Shown piece by piece: positions 8,001-9,179 of a stretch of 9,179 nucleotides of DNA. The notes beneath the pieces are model-generated. The model was given only the letters and a program-made list of their open reading frames with translations. It was not told the origin of the DNA and made no database searches. Position 1 is the first letter of the stretch. Every line of letters starts with the position of its first letter. The stretch is from Chloroflexota bacterium (lineage in GTDB: Bacteria; Chloroflexota; UBA5177; JANWHV01), in the NCBI GenBank assembly GCA_025924845.1, contig JAICHN010000199.1, positions 1 to 9,179 of the forward strand. Direction: 5' to 3'. The translations under genes and the position numbers were made by a program.

Positions 8001-8111
8001 TTGGCGGCGGCGCTGGCGCTGTTCACCCGACTGGGGGCACGCGCCGACGCGGCGCGCGCTACCTGGGCGCTCGGCGCCTTGCCGGGAACGTCGGCGGCAC
8101 TACCGGAATAG
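5070..8111 (+). CDS. XRE-type HTH, AAA/STAND ATPase and TPR-repeat transcriptional regulator
   Basis: From ATG 5070 the protein has 1013 residues. Residues about 8-65 form an XRE/Cro-like helix-turn-helix (FGNLLRRSRLAAGLSQEALA...TVSDLERG). After a Pro/Ala linker, an AAA_16-type ATPase begins at PLVGREREL (99-107), with Walker A GGEPGIGKS (128-136), Walker B LLILDDLQW (242-250, Asp246/Asp247) and a sensor-like GAYRDTEV (291-298). A winged-helix-like segment with AHDVIREVV (460-468) follows, then about 500 residues of Ala/Leu-rich TPR-like helices to the end. No C-terminal LuxR-type HTH is present; DNA binding is N-terminal. Such proteins behave as signal-integrating switches: ligand or partner binding to the TPR/ATPase part controls DNA binding. 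The frame is open upstream to 4923, but homologues start just before the HTH, and GGGAAG (5055-5060) lies 9 nt before ATG 5070. A low-complexity Pro/Gly insert (265-285) separates Walker B from the sensor. Target genes are unknown; the divergent gene and the exporter are candidates by position. Confidence 0.93.
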   Translation: MSVSEPLPFGNLLRRSRLAAGLSQEALAVRAGLGARTVSDLERGVATQPRLETVDLLATALALDDDARADLRGAARPSVLLTTAQRGRAAVSSPPGPAPLVGRERELALVTCLLDSSSHVTPPLLLLGGEPGIGKSRLLHAAAEQATARGWRVLIGICRRGGGQDPYSPLIDAVARYLLTLPPEHVRTSLKGCAWLIRLLPELGDVLEPLPTLPLPPEQERRLLFAAMARFLANIAGPAGTLLILDDLQWAGSDALDLLAALLRAPLPPPVEGRDAPPAGAANKGVPRVLGAYRDTEVRPADPLNLLATDLTREGLARQHLLGPLAPDDAAELLAGLLAGTRSAQDAALVAQVVGRAGGMPFFLVSYAQALRANQDQERGEATLDAPPWDVAQGIRLRVALRPEQTRRLLGIAAIIDQPIPWALLVTVSGLTEEEVLTGLDDACRARLLIEDEHGAYTFAHDVIREVVESDLGTARRAMLHRGIAEALRADCSGVPPELPAYHYARAGMRDKAARYLEQAGDQAWARRAPGAAEKYYHEAVDELDALGKTMDAIRVREKWAEVLYRSGQNEAVIQVLDPAAHALDAANDWERLARVLARIGWAHSWQGRTREGLARIQAVLELMERGKPPQAAVALSTLYEAVGQLQFAADRYGESLAAHKRAAEWAHAGGDDRLRVLADGHSINLLQLLGQLGEALRVGREVLPSAEAVGDHDVLRRTHCDLAYLYALRGAFTSSKQHIERAFSISTQLGDAGEQAITLTIRGRLATLCGDWQDAQADLDQALVLGRAIKRLVTLAYTQVARAALALNQGRRATATLAVREAIAAAEHTGDLQALRWAARVMAELDLGAGRTAAVIARLVPLLDRPGKEEYDVTTLLPVPAAAHLARDQVSQAEALIEQALTRARPEEMQLVLVDALRVKALAAMRREQWDEAAGGLEEGIALARSMPYPHAEARLLYIAGVLHGRKGEFEPARERLAAALALFTRLGARADAARATWALGALPGTSAALPE

Positions 8112-8133
8112 GATGCCCGCTCGACTCACACGG

Positions 8134-8646
8134 TTAGGTTCTCGATGCCGCTTCCGCCTGATCGGGTGATCCCGAATCATGGCGTCGATCGGCGGCGACC
8201 GTAATCGCTTTGCCCAGCGTTCCCCCGTAGATCCAGTGCGCCAGCACCATGACCAGAGGGCGATCCGGCCGATCGTGTTCGGGTGGAGGCAAGACGCCCA
8301 GGGCCGGGATCCAGCCTTTGTAGCTAATCGCCCAGAGCGCCGTCCCGAAGACCATACCCTGCAGGGGGGCGCGCTTTCGCAAGGGGAAGCGCCGATGCAA
8401 CACGCCGAACAGCGCGCCCATGCTGCTGCCGAAGCCAAGATGGAGGACGGCGGCCAGGAGATCCTGCGTAATCTCTTTATTGTGGTGAATGCCGACGGCG
8501 TGCAGCAGATCCTCACTCAGGCGCTCGGGCGGTTGAACTCCCATCAGTCCCATTCTACGGGCGCCGATCATCTCGACGCTCATCACCAAGGTGGCGATGA
8601 AGCCGCTGATTCCGCCATCGATTACGGCCGCCAGATCTCTCTGCAT
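8134..8646 (-). CDS. Small four-helix membrane protein, YagU/DUF1440/DUF6789-like
   Basis: This 170-residue protein shows hydrophobic segments near residues 7-27, 62-84, 95-118 and 131-150. The Gly-rich helices and the third-helix string GTALWAISYKGWIPALGVLPPP (ALW-x3-Y-x-GW-PA-G-PP) resemble YagU/DUF1440 and DUF6789 inner-membrane proteins, as does HWIYGGTLG in the fourth. Molecular function of this group is not established; E. coli YagU has been linked to acid resistance. The frame extends upstream to 8727, but ATG 8646 has GGGGAGG (8652-8658) 5 nt before it and begins directly with the amphipathic first helix, so it is preferred. The C-terminal tail after residue 152 is polar (Asp, Arg, Ser). 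It converges on the regulator gene with 22 bp between stops, and is divergent from the methyltransferase gene, with which it may share control elements. Confidence 0.8.
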   Translation of the reverse strand: MQRDLAAVIDGGISGFIATLVMSVEMIGARRMGLMGVQPPERLSEDLLHAVGIHHNKEITQDLLAAVLHLGFGSSMGALFGVLHRRFPLRKRAPLQGMVFGTALWAISYKGWIPALGVLPPPEHDRPDRPLVMVLAHWIYGGTLGKAITVAADRRHDSGSPDQAEAASRT

Positions 8647-8651
8647 GCCAA

Positions 8652-8658
8652 CCTCCCC
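8652..8658 (-). promoter_or_regulatory. Shine-Dalgarno deciding the start at 8646
   Basis: The minus strand reads GGGGAGG followed by TTGGC and ATG (8646). This 5-nt spacing is good, and no comparable site precedes the in-frame ATG at 8727, so the shorter 170-residue form is preferred. Confidence 0.7.
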
Positions 8659-8682
8659 ACGCGCGGTCTGACCATTCGCTAA

Positions 8683-8701
8683 GCACGATGGTACCTCGTG
8701 C
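8683..8701. promoter_or_regulatory. Inverted repeat GCACGA-N7-TCGTGC; candidate operator
   Basis: The site reads GCACGATGGTACCTCGTGC on the plus strand: perfect 6-bp arms with a 7-bp centre that itself contains GGTACC. It lies 36 bp upstream of the membrane-protein start, where a repressor dimer site or the first bases of its mRNA could be. No binding protein can be named. Confidence 0.4.
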
Positions 8702-8719
8702 ATGGTAAGGACGCCTGCC

Positions 8720-8746
8720 GGTGTCAAGCTCGGGCCAGGGTGTCAA
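8720..8746 (-). promoter_or_regulatory. Two TTGACACC boxes, 19-bp period; possible -35 element(s)
   Basis: On the minus strand TTGACACC occurs at 8746-8739 and 8727-8720. Both contain a perfect sigma70-type -35 hexamer, directed toward the membrane-protein gene. Neither has a good -10 at 16-18 bp (the proximal box is followed by CATGCA at 17 bp), so either the promoter relies on an activator or the boxes are tandem protein-binding sites. Confidence 0.35.
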
Positions 8747-8785
8747 ATGCCGTACAAACATCCCTCTCAACCGCACAGGCACGGT

Positions 8786-8791
8786 TATACT
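8786..8791 (+). promoter_or_regulatory. Possible -10 element for the methyltransferase gene
   Basis: TATACT matches the TATAAT consensus at five of six positions and lies 67 bp before ATG 8859. The expected -35 region (about 8763-8768, CCTCTC) is poor, so this is a tentative call. Confidence 0.25.
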
Positions 8792-8858
8792 CGGGGTCGG
8801 AGCTCTGCAGCGACGATCGGCGAGATCGCTCAAAAATAGAGCAGAGGCGGGAGAAACC

Positions 8859-9179
8859 ATGAGCGTGGCCAAGGGATGGGAGCAAGAAGCGGAGAATTGG
8901 GTGCGCTGGAGTCGCACGCCGGGCCACGACGCCTACTGGTATTACGGCGAATCGTTCTTTGCCGAGATCGTGCCGACTTCCGGCCGCCGCACCCTCGAGA
9001 TCGGTTGTGGCGAGGGCCGCGTGGCGCGCGATCTGATCCGACTCGGTCACACCGTGACGGCGGTCGATGCCTCCCCGACCTTGCTCCACTACGCGCAAGA
9101 GGCTGACGCGGCGGGAGACTACATCCTCGCCGATGCCGCCGCGCTGCCGTTCCCAAACGCCTCGTTCGATCTCGTCGTC
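8859..9179 (+). CDS. Class I SAM-dependent methyltransferase, N-terminal part, cut by right window edge
   Basis: An ATG at 8859 opens 107 codons that remain open to the last base. The N-terminus is aromatic (GWEQEAENWVRWSRTPGHD, then AYWYYGESFF), followed by a Methyltransf_11/25-type Rossmann core: motif I LEIGCGEG (46-53, SAM-binding Gly loop), motif II with acidic Asp70 in VTAVDAS (binds ribose hydroxyls), Asp92 in ADAAALPFP (adenine contact region), and the start of motif IV at SFDLVV (102-107). The substrate-specific C-terminal half is missing, so whether it methylates a small molecule, lipid or quinone cannot be told. GGGAG (8849-8853) lies 5 nt upstream and supports the start. It is divergent from the small membrane-protein gene, 212 bp apart. 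Confidence 0.9.
   Translation, partial: MSVAKGWEQEAENWVRWSRTPGHDAYWYYGESFFAEIVPTSGRRTLEIGCGEGRVARDLIRLGHTVTAVDASPTLLHYAQEADAAGDYILADAAALPFPNASFDLVV

Noticed and set aside
8647..8727. Upstream extension of the membrane protein to ATG 8727
   Set aside because: The extra 27 residues are polar and would cover the inverted repeat and promoter-like boxes; a strong Shine-Dalgarno supports ATG 8646.

Overview
The window is a GC-rich bacterial chromosome segment. The gene complement is compatible with Chloroflexota: a Uma2-like protein, an XRE-AAA-TPR mega-regulator, a class I methyltransferase with a `WTPGHDAYW`-style N-terminus (here RTPGHDAYWYY), and a two-gene ABC exporter. That assignment is an inference from gene families and base composition; no rRNA or other marker gene is present.

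Layout from left to right. (1) The first 79 bases, minus strand, hold the N-terminus of a Uma2/DUF820-like protein that runs off the left edge. (2) Bases 203-3867, minus strand, hold a translationally coupled pair of half-size ABC exporters that overlap by four bases (ATGA). The upstream gene (2029-3867) has a degenerate ATPase site: Asp instead of the catalytic Glu after Walker B, and Ser instead of the H-loop His. The downstream gene (203-2032) has a full set of catalytic residues but an altered signature (LSVGQ). Together they predict a heterodimer with one consensus and one degenerate ATP site. (3) Bases 3868-4149 form a compact leader and intergenic stretch with several perfect short inverted repeats and a candidate 19-codon leader ORF whose TGA overlaps the exporter ATG (TGATG). 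(4) Bases 4150-4692, minus strand, hold a soluble 180-residue protein that I do not recognise. (5) Bases 4693-5069 form a divergent intergenic region with a directly repeated 8-mer at 11-bp phasing. (6) Bases 5070-8111, plus strand, encode a 1013-residue XRE-HTH + AAA/STAND ATPase + TPR regulator. (7) Bases 8134-8646, minus strand, converge on it and encode a small four-helix membrane protein of the YagU/DUF1440/DUF6789 type. (8) Bases 8647-8858 form a second divergent intergenic region with two TTGACACC boxes and an inverted repeat. (9) Bases 8859-9179, plus strand, hold the N-terminal 107 residues of a SAM-dependent methyltransferase cut by the right edge.

Functionally, the firm part is the heterodimeric exporter (probably drug, lipid or peptide efflux) and the large ATP-dependent signalling regulator. 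It is tempting to see the regulator, the divergent unknown gene and the exporter as one response module, but only gene order supports this. No mobile element, CRISPR array, tRNA or rRNA was seen.
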